Source: Treponema sp.
Lineage (GTDB): Bacteria; Spirochaetota; Spirochaetia; Treponematales; Treponemataceae
Assembly (NCBI GenBank): GCA_022510865.1
Contig: JAFLSQ010000002.1
Span: 1-64,000 of the forward strand
Length of the DNA stretch: 64,000 bases
Reading direction: 5' to 3'
Shown: positions 24,085 through 34,011 of the stretch, one piece after another
Numbering within the stretch: position 1 is the first letter of the stretch
How the letters are laid out: every line of letters begins with the position of its first letter
The notes under the pieces: generated by a model
The model's input: only the letters and a program-made list of their open reading frames with translations
What the model was told of the DNA's origin: nothing
The model's database searches: none
Position numbers and translations under genes: made by a program

Positions 24085-25253
24085 TTCTCACCTCCGCAGA
24101 TGCGGGCATAAACGAGCGCGGCAATCTGCTCCTCCGGGGCTTTTTCCGGCATCAGTGATTTCAAGGCCGCGGCAAATTCATCACGCTTTGATTTCTCCAG
24201 CATGACCTCAAGGCTTGATTTCAGATTCCCGCCGGAAGCCTCATCCCCAAGGAGCACCAGAGCCGCATTCTTTGATTTGAAAAACCGGGCGTTGTCCACC
24301 TGGTCTCCGCGCGTTCCGCTTCCGCAGAGCGGAACCAGAACCATGGGCTTAAGCAGAACGGCGGCCTCCCACAAAGAATTCGCGCCCGCACGGGAGAGAA
24401 TCACATCGGAGGCGGCCATGACATCGGGCATTTCCTTGTATATAAAATCATAAGGCTTGTAATCGCATCGCAGATTATCCGGCAAACCGACGGCAAGCCC
24501 GGTCGCTGTGTTCAGAAGCCCGGTCTGATGAACCACGATGAACCGCTCGCAGAGCCACACAAGGTTCTCATGCACAAGCTCGTTAATCTGCCTGGAGCCG
24601 GAACTTCCGCCGAGCACAAGCAGGACAGGTTTCTCATGCGCCGGCGGAATGCCAAGGAAAGAAAGCCCTGAAGAGGCGGAGGCTGAATGAAAAACCGGGC
24701 GCACAGGATTTCCAGTCACCACTACCCGGTCCTGCCCGTCCGCACCAAGACGATTTTTTGTCTCCTCGTATGAGACGAGCATTTTCTCCGCTGATTTAAA
24801 ATTCAGCCTGTTCGCAAGCCCGAGCGAAAAATCGCACTCGTGGGCAAAAACGGGAATTCCAAGCGTTCTTGCGGCGAAGCACGGGGGAACGCTCACAAAT
24901 CCGCCTTTTGAGAAAACAACGGCAGGCTTATATTTTCTGAGGATGCGTTTTGCGGCGAAAAATCCGCCAAGGACACGGAACAAATCAGAAAGATTTTTGA
25001 GCGAGAGATAACGGCGGAGTTTTCCCGCTGGAATCCCGAAGAACATATCCACGGCATTTTTACCCGATGCGGTGAGCGCAGAGGTCACGATGTTCCTGTC
25101 CATGCCTTTTGAGCTGCCAATCCAGCAGACAGTCAGTTTTCTGCCGTCACGCTCGGCAAGAGAGCGCAGCCGCTCGGCGACCGCAAGCCCCGGGTAAATA
25201 TGCCCGGCAGTCCCTCCGCCAGTAAAAAAAACAATGTCATCGTTCAGCTTCAT
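24081..25253 (-). CDS. murG: UDP-GlcNAc:lipid I N-acetylglucosaminyltransferase MurG
   Basis: This 390-residue peripheral membrane glycosyltransferase adds GlcNAc to lipid I to form lipid II in peptidoglycan synthesis. The N-terminal G-loop is FFTGGGTAGHIYPGLAVAER and the second G-loop is LVLGGSSGSRQINELVHENL. Acceptor and donor regions are seen in FSKGGFVSVPPCFAARTLGI and SRAGANSLWEAAVLLKPMVL. ATG 25253 is preferred over the in-frame GTG two codons earlier. A TAGAAT hexamer about 40 nt upstream may be its promoter. It is the first gene of a five-gene operon ending with the two-component pair. Confidence 0.95.
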   Translation of the reverse strand: MKLNDDIVFFTGGGTAGHIYPGLAVAERLRSLAERDGRKLTVCWIGSSKGMDRNIVTSALTASGKNAVDMFFGIPAGKLRRYLSLKNLSDLFRVLGGFFAAKRILRKYKPAVVFSKGGFVSVPPCFAARTLGIPVFAHECDFSLGLANRLNFKSAEKMLVSYEETKNRLGADGQDRVVVTGNPVRPVFHSASASSGLSFLGIPPAHEKPVLLVLGGSSGSRQINELVHENLVWLCERFIVVHQTGLLNTATGLAVGLPDNLRCDYKPYDFIYKEMPDVMAASDVILSRAGANSLWEAAVLLKPMVLVPLCGSGTRGDQVDNARFFKSKNAALVLLGDEASGGNLKSSLEVMLEKSKRDEFAAALKSLMPEKAPEEQIAALVYARICGGEK

Positions 25254-25407
25254 TCTCACACCCGCAACAAAAACTCACCTTATAATTCTAGCAGATTTCC
25301 CACGTAAATGAAATAGCATTCCATCAGACAAAAAACGCGATAAGACAGCCGCATACGGATTTTCATGCCGGGAACGATAAGGATGAGGGAAACGTCAGAA
25401 AATCGCC

Positions 25408-26313
25408 CTACTCTTTGTGATATTTCTGCAAAATATCCACAAGCCGGGCTTTCTTGAACAGCGTGGCATAGGTGTACGCGCTCATGCCCATCATGTCCTT
25501 CACATCTGGATCCGCGCCGTTTTCCGCAAGAAGTTCCACAAGGCTCTCGCGGTTCGCACCCACGGCAAGAATCAGGTTCGTCTGACCTTCCTTGTTGATT
25601 GTGTTCAGCTCCGCGCCCTTGGCAATCAAAAATCTCGTGATTTTCTCGTTGCCCCGCCACACAGCGTCCATGACGGCGGTGTAGCCGCGGTCCTCGGAGG
25701 TGGCATTCAGCTCCGCGCCAAGCTCCAGAAGCATCTCAACGAACTCAAAGTTGTCGTTGCGACAGGCGATGTTCAGCATGGGCGTGCCGGTATCATCGCG
25801 GGCATTCACGCTCATCCCCGCCTCCAGAAACTCATTCACAATCTCAAGTTTGTTTTTCGCTATGTAAGTTCCGAAGCAATCTGATGTGAACGGAATTCCG
25901 CGGTCAAGAAGCCTGTTCCTCGCAATCCGGGCCACAGAATCCGAAATGATTTTCCCGCATTTCTTGTCAAAAACAGCCGGCAAATCATTTTTTCCGCTGA
26001 TTCTCACGCCGATGTCTTTCGCAAAAATCGGATTGCCAAGAATAAGCTCAAGGTTCGTAATCACGGGAATTCTCTGGAACGCCAGAAATCCGGCGATGCT
26101 GGAGATGAGGGCGACATCGTCCCTGGAGAACTGCCCTTCGCGCTCAGAATAGATGACGCAGCCGATGTACTCGCTGAAACGATTTTTCTGCTTTTTCAGA
26201 GCCTCGGCAGAGAAATCACACTGCAAAAGTTTGTTTTTCTTGTCAATTTTTGCAAGTGAACCGCTCACAATATCGAACAGAGAATCGTCATCTGTAATCA
26301 GCAACCACTTCAT
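25408..26313 (-). CDS. Ankyrin protein with an N-terminal receiver-like or TIR-like domain
   Basis: The 301-residue product starts at ATG 26313 (MKWLLITDDDSLFDIVSGSL). Residues 1 to about 135 alternate strands and helices like a Rossmann or receiver-type fold (WLLITDDD, GCVIYSEREGQFSRDDVALI, IPVITNLELILG); I cannot assign the family. Residues about 150-300 are ankyrin repeats: LEIVNEFLEAGMSVNARDDT, FEFVEMLLELGAELNATSED, EKITRFLIAKGAELNTINKE and ESLVELLAENGADPDVKDM. There is no signal peptide. A perfect TATAAT ends only 6 nt before the ATG, so the transcript may be leaderless. Treponemes including T. pallidum have ankyrin proteins of this general type. Confidence 0.85.
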   Translation of the reverse strand: MKWLLITDDDSLFDIVSGSLAKIDKKNKLLQCDFSAEALKKQKNRFSEYIGCVIYSEREGQFSRDDVALISSIAGFLAFQRIPVITNLELILGNPIFAKDIGVRISGKNDLPAVFDKKCGKIISDSVARIARNRLLDRGIPFTSDCFGTYIAKNKLEIVNEFLEAGMSVNARDDTGTPMLNIACRNDNFEFVEMLLELGAELNATSEDRGYTAVMDAVWRGNEKITRFLIAKGAELNTINKEGQTNLILAVGANRESLVELLAENGADPDVKDMMGMSAYTYATLFKKARLVDILQKYHKE

Positions 26314-26319
26314 CCTTTC

Positions 26320-26348
26320 ATTATAATGGCGGATTTTCAATACTTCAA
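26320..26348 (-). promoter_or_regulatory. Promoter of the 26313 ankyrin gene
   Basis: TTGAAG (26348-26343), 17 bp, TATAAT (26325-26320). The hexamer ends 6 nt before the start codon. It is divergent from the tRNA-Phe promoter. Confidence 0.65.
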
Positions 26349-26388
26349 GCAAAATTGTCATTTTTTTCAAAAAAATGCCCTTCTGATG

Positions 26389-26417
26389 TTGACATTCCGC
26401 CGGATTTTTTATATTAT
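26389..26417 (+). promoter_or_regulatory. Promoter of tRNA-Phe
   Basis: A perfect TTGACA (26389-26394), a 17-bp spacer and TATTAT (26412-26417) place the transcript start about 7 nt before the tRNA. Confidence 0.8.
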
Positions 26418-26430
26418 GACAGACATCAAC

Positions 26431-26503
26431 GCCGCAATAGCTCAGTTGGTAGAGCGCCGGACTGAAAATCCGTATGTCGTTAGTTCGATTCTAACTTGTG
26501 GCA
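26431..26503 (+). tRNA. tRNA-Phe, anticodon GAA
   Basis: The 73-nt sequence folds as a full cloverleaf: acceptor GCCGCAA with TTGTGGC (one G-U pair), D-arm GCTC/GAGC, anticodon loop CTGAAAA giving anticodon GAA, T-arm GTTAG/CTAAC with loop TTCGATT, discriminator A. The outermost anticodon-stem pair is a C-U mismatch. CCA is not encoded. Confidence 0.96.
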
Positions 26504-26506
26504 CTT

Positions 26507-26537
26507 GGCTTCCGCTTTGTCGGAAGCCATTTTTTTG
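26507..26537 (+). terminator. Terminator of tRNA-Phe
   Basis: GGCTTCCG and CGGAAGCC form a perfect 8-bp stem with a 6-nt loop, followed by A and a run of seven T residues. Confidence 0.95.
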
Positions 26538-26583
26538 CGCGGATGATTGACACCCGAAACGCACATCAAAGGATGACTGGAGC

Positions 26584-26646
26584 GAAAAATCCGCCCTGTT
26601 TGTAAGACAGCGGTTCTCAATCAGTCTGAGAAAAACTGCGGATTTT
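26584..26646 (-). terminator. Long hairpin after the nusG-like gene
   Basis: On the minus strand AAAATCCGC and GCGGATTTTT bracket about 45 nt that contain further short inverted repeats (CTCAG/CTGAG-like and CTGT/ACAG). A T run follows the second arm. It may be a terminator with an elaborate loop or a site for an RNA-binding antiterminator. The inner arm resembles a tRNA anticodon arm, but there is no tRNA. Confidence 0.4.
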
Positions 26647-26666
26647 CCTGCCGATGCCCGAATAAG

Positions 26667-27203
26667 TCAGCAGTCAGCCTTTTTGTTCTCGTGCGGATTA
26701 TGCCGGACAACCTCGTATGAAAGCCCCACGACGCGAACGCTGCCCATGAAATCCAGCTCGATGTTCACGCGTTTGTTCCTGCGGTTCACCGCCACGACTT
26801 TGCCGGAAAAGTCCTTGAAAGGGCCGTCAACAATCACAATGCGGTCTCCTTTATCAAAAGTCACGTTCTGTATTCCCACGGTGTCTCCAAAACGCAGAAT
26901 TGAGGTTACGATGCTCAAATCGGTATTCGCAAGCGGAGCAATCTCCTGATTTGACGGCAGAAAGCGGATGAATCCCTTGCCGGCCTCCAGCTCCTTTAGC
27001 CGCACAGGAAGCGTCTCCTCCGTCTCAAAAAACAGATACCCCGGAAAAAAAGGCTCGCAGTATTCCTTGCCGGTTTTGAGCCGCATTTTTTTCCGGAAAA
27101 AATGAAGCGTCCCGGAAATTCCGTCATCAGAAATCACAGGCTCGACGCTCTGCTTGTATTTCTCTTCCATGCCAGTGCGCACCGAGATGCAGTAAAAATT
27201 CAT
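26667..27203 (-). CDS. NusG paralogue, LoaP/UpxY-like specialised antiterminator candidate
   Basis: This 178-residue protein has an N-terminal NGN domain (MNFYCISVRTGMEEKYKQSV, EPFFPGYLFFET, GKGFIRFLPS) and a C-terminal KOW domain (FDKGDRIVIVDGPFKDFSGK, VVAVNRRNKRVNIEL). The overall sequence differs from a housekeeping NusG, whose gene normally lies between secE and rplK; here it is alone between tRNA-Phe and the V-ATPase operon. NusG paralogues of the LoaP, UpxY or RfaH kind bind RNA polymerase and regulate elongation of selected long operons. The target is unknown. TATAAT lies 6 nt before the ATG with no ribosome site, so the message may be leaderless. If no other nusG exists in the genome this could instead be the general factor. 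Confidence 0.8.
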   Translation of the reverse strand: MNFYCISVRTGMEEKYKQSVEPVISDDGISGTLHFFRKKMRLKTGKEYCEPFFPGYLFFETEETLPVRLKELEAGKGFIRFLPSNQEIAPLANTDLSIVTSILRFGDTVGIQNVTFDKGDRIVIVDGPFKDFSGKVVAVNRRNKRVNIELDFMGSVRVVGLSYEVVRHNPHENKKADC

Positions 27204-27248
27204 AGGATGATTATAACGCATTTTCGGGATAAAAGAAACCGGGATGAT

Positions 27249-27286
27249 AAAAAAAAGCCGGAAATCCGAAGAGGGAAATCCGGCTC
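27249..27286 (-). terminator. Terminator of the V-ATPase operon
   Basis: On the minus strand AGCCGGATTTCC and GGATTTCCGGCT form a stem with one two-base mismatch around a 6-nt loop, followed by eight T residues. It lies about 50 nt after the atpK stop. Confidence 0.85.
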
Positions 27287-27332
27287 AAAAATCTCCCGGC
27301 CCGCTCAAAAACGATGCCGCCGGGAAATCCGT

Positions 27333-27782
27333 CTAGGCAATCAGAGAGAATACCATTGCGAACAGCGCGACGGACTCACAAAGACCTACGACCATGATGT
27401 ACTGCGCGAAGCCTTTTCCTGTCTCACCAAGAGCGTCAGACGCGGCCGCACCCGCTTTTCCCTGCGCAATCGCAGAGAAGCACATCGCAAGACCGGAAGC
27501 GATTCCAAGACCAAGCGCGAATCCGGGAGACATTCCTCCAGCCGCAGCCCCTGCCTCAACCTTCGGTTTCATGGCGATGTTCATCAGAAGGAAGCCGTAA
27601 ATCGTCTGCGTAAGCGGCGCACCCGCGAACACAGTGAGGATGAAGGGCGCGGGCTTGTTGTTGATGTAACAGCGTTTCCACGCTCCGATTGCCCCCTGAC
27701 CTGCGATTCCAATTCCGATTGCCGAACCGATAGCGGCAATTCCCATACAAACAGCGGCTCCAATGTAACCTAAAATATCCAT
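27333..27782 (-). CDS. atpK: V-type ATPase membrane rotor subunit K (proteolipid)
   Basis: This 149-residue proteolipid is a duplicated two-helix hairpin. Helices 1-2 cover residues about 5-70 and helices 3-4 about 85-148. Only the second hairpin carries the ion-binding carboxylate, E136 in VVGLCESVALF; the first has TQTIYGF in its place. T58, Q59 and Q107 align with the Na+-coordinating T64, Q65 and Q110 of Enterococcus hirae NtpK, suggesting Na+ coupling. It forms the c-ring-like rotor of the V0 sector and is the last gene of the operon. Confidence 0.95.
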   Translation of the reverse strand: MDILGYIGAAVCMGIAAIGSAIGIGIAGQGAIGAWKRCYINNKPAPFILTVFAGAPLTQTIYGFLLMNIAMKPKVEAGAAAGGMSPGFALGLGIASGLAMCFSAIAQGKAGAAASDALGETGKGFAQYIMVVGLCESVALFAMVFSLIA

Positions 27783-27833
27783 ATAACGTTCTCCTATATT
27801 TTTTCCCTGCCCACAGCAGGTTTTTTACAAAAA

Positions 27834-29771
27834 TTATGACGATGATTTCTCAGCAAACGGCTGATACTTCACACCGCTCCAGCTCATTCCAATGTGCGTA
27901 CAGAATTCAAGCGTATTCAGTCGCACTCCATGCACAATCACCGAGAGCAGGTTCAGAATCATGTTCAAGCCATGACCGAACACAAGCAGGACAATCGCCG
28001 CAATGAACAGAAATGCGTGACCAAGAATCGGCCCGGCAAGAGTGTTCACTGTCTCGGAGATGGCAGCTCCGGCAAGCCCCACCGCCCAAAGACGGATGTA
28101 AGAGACAATATCGCTGAACACATTCACCACGCCCAAAAGCACAGAGATGATGTTCTTGCAGCTCTCCAGGATTGACTTTCCGATGCTTCCCTCATAGTTC
28201 GCGAACACAAAGCTCATCACAAATCCCACAGCAATCAGTGACACGGCGATTTTTCCGACCGGCACATCCCCGATGTAACCGAGCATCTGGAACACCTGAC
28301 CGTTCACCACCATCGCAAGCACGACCCAGAACATACCGACAAGCTGCAGGAGCGAGCCAATGTCGCCGACAGCCTTAACGCCGTTTCCGCCTCTGATGTT
28401 CTTTGCCGCGGCCTTTATATGCGCGATTGAAAGCTGAAGCAGTGCCAGAGCGAAGCAGAAAATCTGCAGGTTCTGGCTTTTTGTCAGCCCGACGTTCACA
28501 TCAGACACCCAGGGCACACGCCACAAAGTGTCCTCGTATGCGCTGGAAATCCACGGCACAGAAAGTCCGGTGAGCCATCCTGGGAGTTTGTCCACCGGAA
28601 TGCCGAACCAAGTGCACGTGACCGCGCCCCAGATTACAGTCGCGCACGAGACAAGAATCACAAGCCCCAGCATCGGACTGAACGGCTTTTTCGCGGCCTT
28701 GTTCTTGAGTGACATAATCAGCGCGACTGCCAGAACCAGAAGCCCATAGCCGCCGTCGCCGAAAATCATCGCGAAGAAGACCGTGAAGAACATCAGGAAC
28801 CAGAATGATATGTCAAACTCATGGTAGCCGGGAACGGTTCCCAGAAAGTCCGTGAGCGGGTAAATCAGGCTCACAAACTTGTTGTTGCGCAGTTTTGTCG
28901 GAACCTGCGCGTCGTCATCCTCCGGGTCAGCATAGGCAACCGCCCAGTGATTCTCGGCGCAGCTTTTCCTGAACGCATCCAAATCTGCGGCAGGAACATA
29001 TCCGCTTATCCATGCAAGCTCGCTGTCGCCCTCGCCGCTCTCATGCTCCATTCCAGAATTGATGTTCTCAAATTCAATGTCGCTCTCCAGAGCCTTGCGG
29101 AATCTCACGACAGACGGAATAAGGTGCGCGTTCTGCGCATAAAAATCCTCAATCTGAGCAATCTCCGCCTCATCCCGGCGAATCTCATCCTCAAGCAGCG
29201 CGGTGGATATCCGCGGAAGCGGAACCTCAAACGCCTCTGGAAGAAGATTCTCCGGTCTGCCATCCCCGCCGTTTATAATCATAAAACGCACGGATTTCTT
29301 GTCGTTGTTCACAAGGATTGTCTGGATTTTCTCGTCAATCTGACTGTATTTCTCGACAGGAATCTCATACATTCGCAATGCGATTCCCTTGCCTTTCAGA
29401 TACTCAAAATCATCCAGATTCACGCTGCCCCACGCAGAAAAACGGTCAAGCTCGGTCGTATCGGCGGAAATCTCCTCCATCAGCTGCTTTTTGCGCTCGC
29501 TTTTGGCGACAACGTCCGCACACAAGGCGGCAACTTTATCATCAGAAAGCGTCATGGATTTCTTCCCTTTGGATTTAGGGAGCTTTATCTCGCCCAGAAT
29601 GCTTTCTGTGAGAACCGCGTTCGCGGACTGCTCCTTGAATGCGTTCAGCTTCTCGCCCGAGCCCTCAACTTTCTCCAAGTGGACAAGCGCGATTTTCCGC
29701 AGAGTTTTGAGCGCAGCCTCTTTTTCCTTGTTCAGAAGCACAACGGAGACTTTTTTCATAGGTTCAATCAT
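27834..29771 (-). CDS. atpI: V-type ATPase membrane subunit I
   Basis: This 645-residue subunit corresponds to the eukaryotic a subunit and to NtpI. Residues 1 to about 330 are a mainly helical cytoplasmic arm ([20 protein letters not shown]; later [20 protein letters not shown]) that forms a peripheral stator contact. The C-terminal half has seven or eight membrane helices ([54 protein letters not shown]). The essential arginine region is in [20 protein letters not shown]. Its start overlaps atpD by 4 nt (ATGA). With subunit K it forms the ion path. Confidence 0.95.
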   Translation of the reverse strand: MIEPMKKVSVVLLNKEKEAALKTLRKIALVHLEKVEGSGEKLNAFKEQSANAVLTESILGEIKLPKSKGKKSMTLSDDKVAALCADVVAKSERKKQLMEEISADTTELDRFSAWGSVNLDDFEYLKGKGIALRMYEIPVEKYSQIDEKIQTILVNNDKKSVRFMIINGGDGRPENLLPEAFEVPLPRISTALLEDEIRRDEAEIAQIEDFYAQNAHLIPSVVRFRKALESDIEFENINSGMEHESGEGDSELAWISGYVPAADLDAFRKSCAENHWAVAYADPEDDDAQVPTKLRNNKFVSLIYPLTDFLGTVPGYHEFDISFWFLMFFTVFFAMIFGDGGYGLLVLAVALIMSLKNKAAKKPFSPMLGLVILVSCATVIWGAVTCTWFGIPVDKLPGWLTGLSVPWISSAYEDTLWRVPWVSDVNVGLTKSQNLQIFCFALALLQLSIAHIKAAAKNIRGGNGVKAVGDIGSLLQLVGMFWVVLAMVVNGQVFQMLGYIGDVPVGKIAVSLIAVGFVMSFVFANYEGSIGKSILESCKNIISVLLGVVNVFSDIVSYIRLWAVGLAGAAISETVNTLAGPILGHAFLFIAAIVLLVFGHGLNMILNLLSVIVHGVRLNTLEFCTHIGMSWSGVKYQPFAEKSSS

Positions 29772-30394
29772 CTGCCTGCCTCCTGCGCATCCAAATCAAT
29801 TTTTGCCTGCAGCTTTTTCTTTGAAATCTTACTGCGGACGACAGCCGCAACCTGCTCGTCTCCAAGATACACGGTGATTTTTTTTATGTTCGCCTTTGTC
29901 TCCGGAATCTTGACTTTCTCAAAAAGATTCACGCGCTGTGTCGTAGTGCGCAGTTCCTGAGAAAGAAGCCGGACCTGCTCATCAAGAACCTCGGCTTCCA
30001 AATCAAGGGACAAAGCCTTCTCCATCCTGTCTGCCGCCATGTCAATCCACAGCGGAGTCTTGTACAAGTCATAGTCACCGCGACCGAAGTCCGCGCCCTC
30101 ATACACCGGGATTGTAACGCCGGCAATGTTCCCCACGCCCTTTTTTATGTTCCGAACAGTGACCATATCCGGCGTGAAAGCCTCGCTCTCGCCGAACACC
30201 GAAATCCACTGCTCGAATTCTTTCTCAAGGGCGGCTCGGGATGCCCTGACTTCTTTTGCCTTGGCATCTATCGTGCGGATTTCTGTCTGAAGCTGCTGCT
30301 TTTTGAGAATGAGAGTCGGAAGATAACGCCTGTACATTTTAAGCGCGTCTTTCTGGACTTTCAGCTCATTTTTTGTCAGCTTAATCTTTGCCAT
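29768..30394 (-). CDS. atpD: V-type ATPase central stalk subunit D
   Basis: This 208-residue subunit is mostly two long helices that form the rotor shaft: [20 protein letters not shown] at the N-terminus and [20 protein letters not shown] near the C-terminus, with [20 protein letters not shown] before the end. This is the standard pattern of V/A-ATPase subunit D. It couples ATP hydrolysis in A3B3 to ring rotation. It lies 10 nt after atpB and overlaps atpI. Confidence 0.94.
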   Translation of the reverse strand: MAKIKLTKNELKVQKDALKMYRRYLPTLILKKQQLQTEIRTIDAKAKEVRASRAALEKEFEQWISVFGESEAFTPDMVTVRNIKKGVGNIAGVTIPVYEGADFGRGDYDLYKTPLWIDMAADRMEKALSLDLEAEVLDEQVRLLSQELRTTTQRVNLFEKVKIPETKANIKKITVYLGDEQVAAVVRSKISKKKLQAKIDLDAQEAGR

Positions 30395-30404
30395 CTAAAA
30401 CCTC

Positions 30405-31697
30405 TTATTTAGGCCAATACTCTTCAATCAGTGATGATTTAAGACCTGTCTCTTCCGGCTCAAAACAATCAGCAAGAATTTTCCAGCCCAAATCCAGAGC
30501 ATCCTCCAAAGAAATATTCTTTGAAAGATCCATCATTCCGTCCTCAAACTTCTTTCCGTAAGCAAGAAGCTTCTCATCCCACCGGCTCATGTTGAATCCC
30601 ATGGATTTCTTTTCCAGAGTATCTTTGTAGTTCGAATAAAGCCTGATCATACCGTCCATGAGCGCACGATGATCCGGGCGGGTGCTTCCGTTCACGTTCT
30701 GCTTCAGGCGCGAGAGCGATCCGAACGGCTCGATGCGTCCGCCTTTAAGATAATACTGCCCCTCCGTGATGTATCCGGTGTTGTCCGGAACCGGGTGGGT
30801 CACATCATCACCGGGCATTGTCGTCACCGCAAGAATTGTAACCGAGCCCGCGCTGTCAAAATCAACCGCTTTCTCATAGCGGCTCGCAAGCTGAGAGTAC
30901 AAGTCTCCCGGATAACCACGGTTTGACGGAACCTGCTCCTGCGTGATGGCGATTTCCTTGAGCGAATCGGCAAAGTTTGTCATATCCGTAAGAAGGACGA
31001 GGACATCCTTTCCTTTGAGCGCGAACTGCTCCGCGACCGCAAGCGAAAGATCAGGGATTTTCTGACATTCTACCGTAGGGTCAGCGGCAGTGTGCATGAA
31101 CATCACGGTCTTGCTCAGCGCGCCGCCATCCTCAAGCGTTTTCTTGAAGTAAAGATAGTCGTCATATTTTAGACCCATTCCGCCAAGAACGATTACATCA
31201 ACCTCAGCCTGCATCGCGATGCGCGCAAGAAGCTGGTTGTACGGCTCGCCGGAAATTGAGAAAATCGGAAGCTTCTGTGATACGACAAGCGTGTTGAACA
31301 TATCAATCATCGGGATTCCAGTGCGGATCATCCGCCTTGCCATGATACGCTTTGACGGATTTACGGACGGTCCTCCGATTGTCACGAGGCTGTCTGCGAG
31401 GGCAGGCCCGTTGTCGCGCGGCTCGGCAGAGCCATTGAAGATGCGGCCGAGCAAATCATCAGAGAAAGAGACTTCCATCTGATGCCCCAGGAATTTGATG
31501 TGGTCTCCGGTGGAGATACCGCGTCCGCCTGCAAAAACCTGCAATGAGACTACATCGCCCTCAATTTTGTTCACTTCGGCAAGAGATTTGCCAAAGCGCG
31601 TCTCAATTTCGGCAAGCTCGCCGTAAGCCACGTTATCGGCTTTTACGGTGATGACGCTTCCGACGATGGATTCAATTTTACTATAAACCTTGTTCAT
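30405..31697 (-). CDS. atpB: V-type ATPase subunit B
   Basis: This 430-residue subunit is the non-catalytic nucleotide-fold partner of subunit A. It has the N-terminal beta-barrel ([36 protein letters not shown]), the central domain with a P-loop-like segment degenerate for catalysis ([18 protein letters not shown]), and landmarks [40 protein letters not shown] and [20 protein letters not shown]. Length matches other spirochaete and archaeal-type B subunits. It forms the A3B3 hexamer and lies 2 nt after atpA. Confidence 0.96.
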   Translation of the reverse strand: MNKVYSKIESIVGSVITVKADNVAYGELAEIETRFGKSLAEVNKIEGDVVSLQVFAGGRGISTGDHIKFLGHQMEVSFSDDLLGRIFNGSAEPRDNGPALADSLVTIGGPSVNPSKRIMARRMIRTGIPMIDMFNTLVVSQKLPIFSISGEPYNQLLARIAMQAEVDVIVLGGMGLKYDDYLYFKKTLEDGGALSKTVMFMHTAADPTVECQKIPDLSLAVAEQFALKGKDVLVLLTDMTNFADSLKEIAITQEQVPSNRGYPGDLYSQLASRYEKAVDFDSAGSVTILAVTTMPGDDVTHPVPDNTGYITEGQYYLKGGRIEPFGSLSRLKQNVNGSTRPDHRALMDGMIRLYSNYKDTLEKKSMGFNMSRWDEKLLAYGKKFEDGMMDLSKNISLEDALDLGWKILADCFEPEETGLKSSLIEEYWPK

Positions 31698-31699
31698 AA

Positions 31700-33469
31700 T
31701 TACTCACCATCCTTAAGCATTGCGCTCACTTCATCACGGACTTTGCCGTTGGCGGAGGCATAATGAGCGTCCACGGATTTCTCTGCCTGGACGAATTTAT
31801 CACTGTTCCAAAGCGAATAGTTCCAGTCGATGAATTTCTGCCTCATCTGGTTGAAGAAATCGCGCGCGCTGTCCTTGTCCGCAAGCTCAAAATCAGAGCC
31901 AAGGACTTTGAGAACTTTCGCGAATGTGTACCGCTGCCGCTCAACGCTGACCGCCGCGTCAATCTCATCAAAAGAGTTCTGCTGCATATAAACCGCGTCA
32001 AGGAATTCGCTCTTCAGATATTCGATATAATCCTCTGTCGTCGTTCCTTCCTCACCGACAACTTTCATCATCTGATTAACCTCAACACCGCCAAGGAATA
32101 CCTTGCGGGCATAAGTCACCCAGTCCTCGCGGATAACCGACTTATATTTTGACCATGAGATAATCGGGTCAATCGCAGGATATTTTCGGGCATCGGATCG
32201 CTCGCGGCTCAGACCATGGAACGCGCCCACAACTTTAAGCGTGGCCTGCGTCACCGGCTCCTCAAAGTTACCGCCGGCAGGAGACACCGTACCGCCGATT
32301 GTGACAGAGCCGACATTCCCGTCACGAAGCCTTACAATACCCGCGCGCTCATAGAATGCCGCGATATATGACTCAAGATATGCAGGGAACGCCTCCTCAC
32401 CCGGAATCTCCTCAAGACGGCCGGACATCTCTCGCAGAGCCTGCGCCCAGCGGCTTGTTGAGTCCGCAAGAAGAAGAACGTGCAGCCCCATCTGACGGTA
32501 ATACTCGGCCAGCGTCACCGATGTATAGACGGATGCCTCGCGGCTCGCTACCGGCATCGATGAAGTATTGCAGATTATGATTGTCCGTTCCATAAGGCTT
32601 CTGCCTGTACGCGGGTCTTTAAGTTCCGGGAACTCTTTGATTGTCTCGACGACCTCTCCGGCACGCTCACCGCACGCGGCGATGATTACGATGTCAACAT
32701 CGGCATTTCGGGATGTAGTGTGCTGCAAAACCGTTTTTCCCGCACCAAAAGGTCCCGGAATACAATATGTTCCGCCTTTTGAGACCGGATAGAACGTGTC
32801 AATCAAACGGACCTGCGTGACCATCGGCTCACTTGGGGCAAGACGCTCCGCATAGCAGTCAACCGCGCGTTTTACAGGCCACTTGAACGCCATTTTAAGC
32901 TCGTGATCCTTGCCTTTCTCATCAGTGACAACCGCAACAGTGTCCTCAATTGTGAAGCTTCCCGCTGGAGTGACTTTTTTGACGATGTACATTCCAAGTA
33001 AATCAAACGGAACAAGGATTTTGTGCGTGAACGGCCCTTCAGGAACAGTTCCGATTGAATCACCGCGGAGCAGCTTATCACCCTCTTTCACAGTGGGCGT
33101 CCAGTCCCATTTTTTATCACGAGGAAGCGAATCCACATAAACGCCCCTCTCCAAGAAGAATCCCGCTTTCTCGGCGACAAGAGGAAGCGGATTTTGCAGA
33201 CCATCAAAAGTCTGACCAAGAAGACCCGGACCAAGCTCCGCGAAGAGAAGGTCGCCAATCAGCTCAACCTTGTCCCCCGCCTTGATACCCTGCGTCATCT
33301 CAAAAATCTGCATCTGAGCCTTGTTGCCGCGAATGCGGATAATCTCGCCACGGAGTTTTTTTCCGTCAACATTCACGTAGCCCACTTCATTCATGGAAAC
33401 AGAGCCGTCAAATTCAATTGTGACCATGTTTCCGTTAATGCCGACTACTTTTGCTTTTGTATCAGTCAT
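31700..33469 (-). CDS. atpA: V-type ATPase catalytic subunit A
   Basis: This 589-residue subunit starts at ATG 33469 (the preceding in-frame ATG at 33472 is equally usable). The catalytic Walker A is [20 protein letters not shown] (residues about 235), and the acidic catalytic region [20 protein letters not shown] follows. [38 protein letters not shown] and the bulge domain (residues about 110-180) characteristic of A subunits are all present. It hydrolyses or makes ATP on the cytoplasmic side. The gene overlaps the DUF2764-like gene. Confidence 0.96.
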   Translation of the reverse strand: MTDTKAKVVGINGNMVTIEFDGSVSMNEVGYVNVDGKKLRGEIIRIRGNKAQMQIFEMTQGIKAGDKVELIGDLLFAELGPGLLGQTFDGLQNPLPLVAEKAGFFLERGVYVDSLPRDKKWDWTPTVKEGDKLLRGDSIGTVPEGPFTHKILVPFDLLGMYIVKKVTPAGSFTIEDTVAVVTDEKGKDHELKMAFKWPVKRAVDCYAERLAPSEPMVTQVRLIDTFYPVSKGGTYCIPGPFGAGKTVLQHTTSRNADVDIVIIAACGERAGEVVETIKEFPELKDPRTGRSLMERTIIICNTSSMPVASREASVYTSVTLAEYYRQMGLHVLLLADSTSRWAQALREMSGRLEEIPGEEAFPAYLESYIAAFYERAGIVRLRDGNVGSVTIGGTVSPAGGNFEEPVTQATLKVVGAFHGLSRERSDARKYPAIDPIISWSKYKSVIREDWVTYARKVFLGGVEVNQMMKVVGEEGTTTEDYIEYLKSEFLDAVYMQQNSFDEIDAAVSVERQRYTFAKVLKVLGSDFELADKDSARDFFNQMRQKFIDWNYSLWNSDKFVQAEKSVDAHYASANGKVRDEVSAMLKDGE

Positions 33470-34011
33470 CATTTATCTCCATCTAGAATCGTATCGTAAA
33501 TCTTATGATAAGATATCTTTCCGTTCTCAACCTCGAACTTGCGCATTCTTTCTATGAGAAGCAAGCGGAGGCCGTAAGCATACACCGCGTCAATGGAAAA
33601 AGCGTCCATAGGGCGCAAATCATCCAGCAAGCGCAGCCTGTACTCAAAAAGAAACTGCTCCGCGCTCAAAGGGCTGTCCATTCCGACGGCAGTCCGTGCG
33701 GCAGAAATGATGTCCGCGGTGCAGCCGGCAGGAAGAGGAACGCTGTCCTTGTGCATTTTCTGTGCCCTTATCTGGGCGATTGCACAGCGCAGATTCCGCT
33801 CTTTTTCATACCAAACATCCAAAAAATCAGAGCCTGTGGATTCCAGATTCATAGGCGGAACAAGAGAAAGCCTTGCCAGCACAGCTTTCTCATCATCAGT
33901 TATGAACCGGGACGCAAGCTCCATGAAACGCTCCCCGTCCAGAGGAAGGGCAGTTTTGCTTTCACCAGCAGAGATATTCGGTAACTGTGAAACCAAATAA
34001 TAGTATGCCAC
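33469..34011 (-). CDS. DUF2764-like V-ATPase operon protein
   Basis: This 180-residue protein has no membrane segment or signal peptide and is predicted to be largely helical (LRLLDDLRPMDAFSIDAVYA, YGLRLLLIERMRKFEVENGK). Its start MAYYYLVSQLPNISAGE matches the treponemal protein encoded between atpE and atpA, usually named DUF2764 and thought to take the place of subunit C. It overlaps both neighbours by a few bases, so it is made together with them. The operon has no recognisable gene for subunits C, F or G/H, which supports a structural role. Function is inferred from position. Confidence 0.8.
   Translation of the reverse strand: MAYYYLVSQLPNISAGESKTALPLDGERFMELASRFITDDEKAVLARLSLVPPMNLESTGSDFLDVWYEKERNLRCAIAQIRAQKMHKDSVPLPAGCTADIISAARTAVGMDSPLSAEQFLFEYRLRLLDDLRPMDAFSIDAVYAYGLRLLLIERMRKFEVENGKISYHKIYDTILDGDK

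Noticed and set aside
26586-26613. A stem-loop resembling a tRNA anticodon arm (CTGT TTGTAAG ACAG, anticodon GTA).
   Set aside because: No D-arm, T-arm or acceptor stem fits around it; treated as part of the hairpin after the nusG-like gene.
28821-29960. A 379-codon frame on the plus strand opposite atpI and atpD.
   Set aside because: The minus strand clearly encodes conserved V-ATPase subunits; the antisense frame has no recognisable features.
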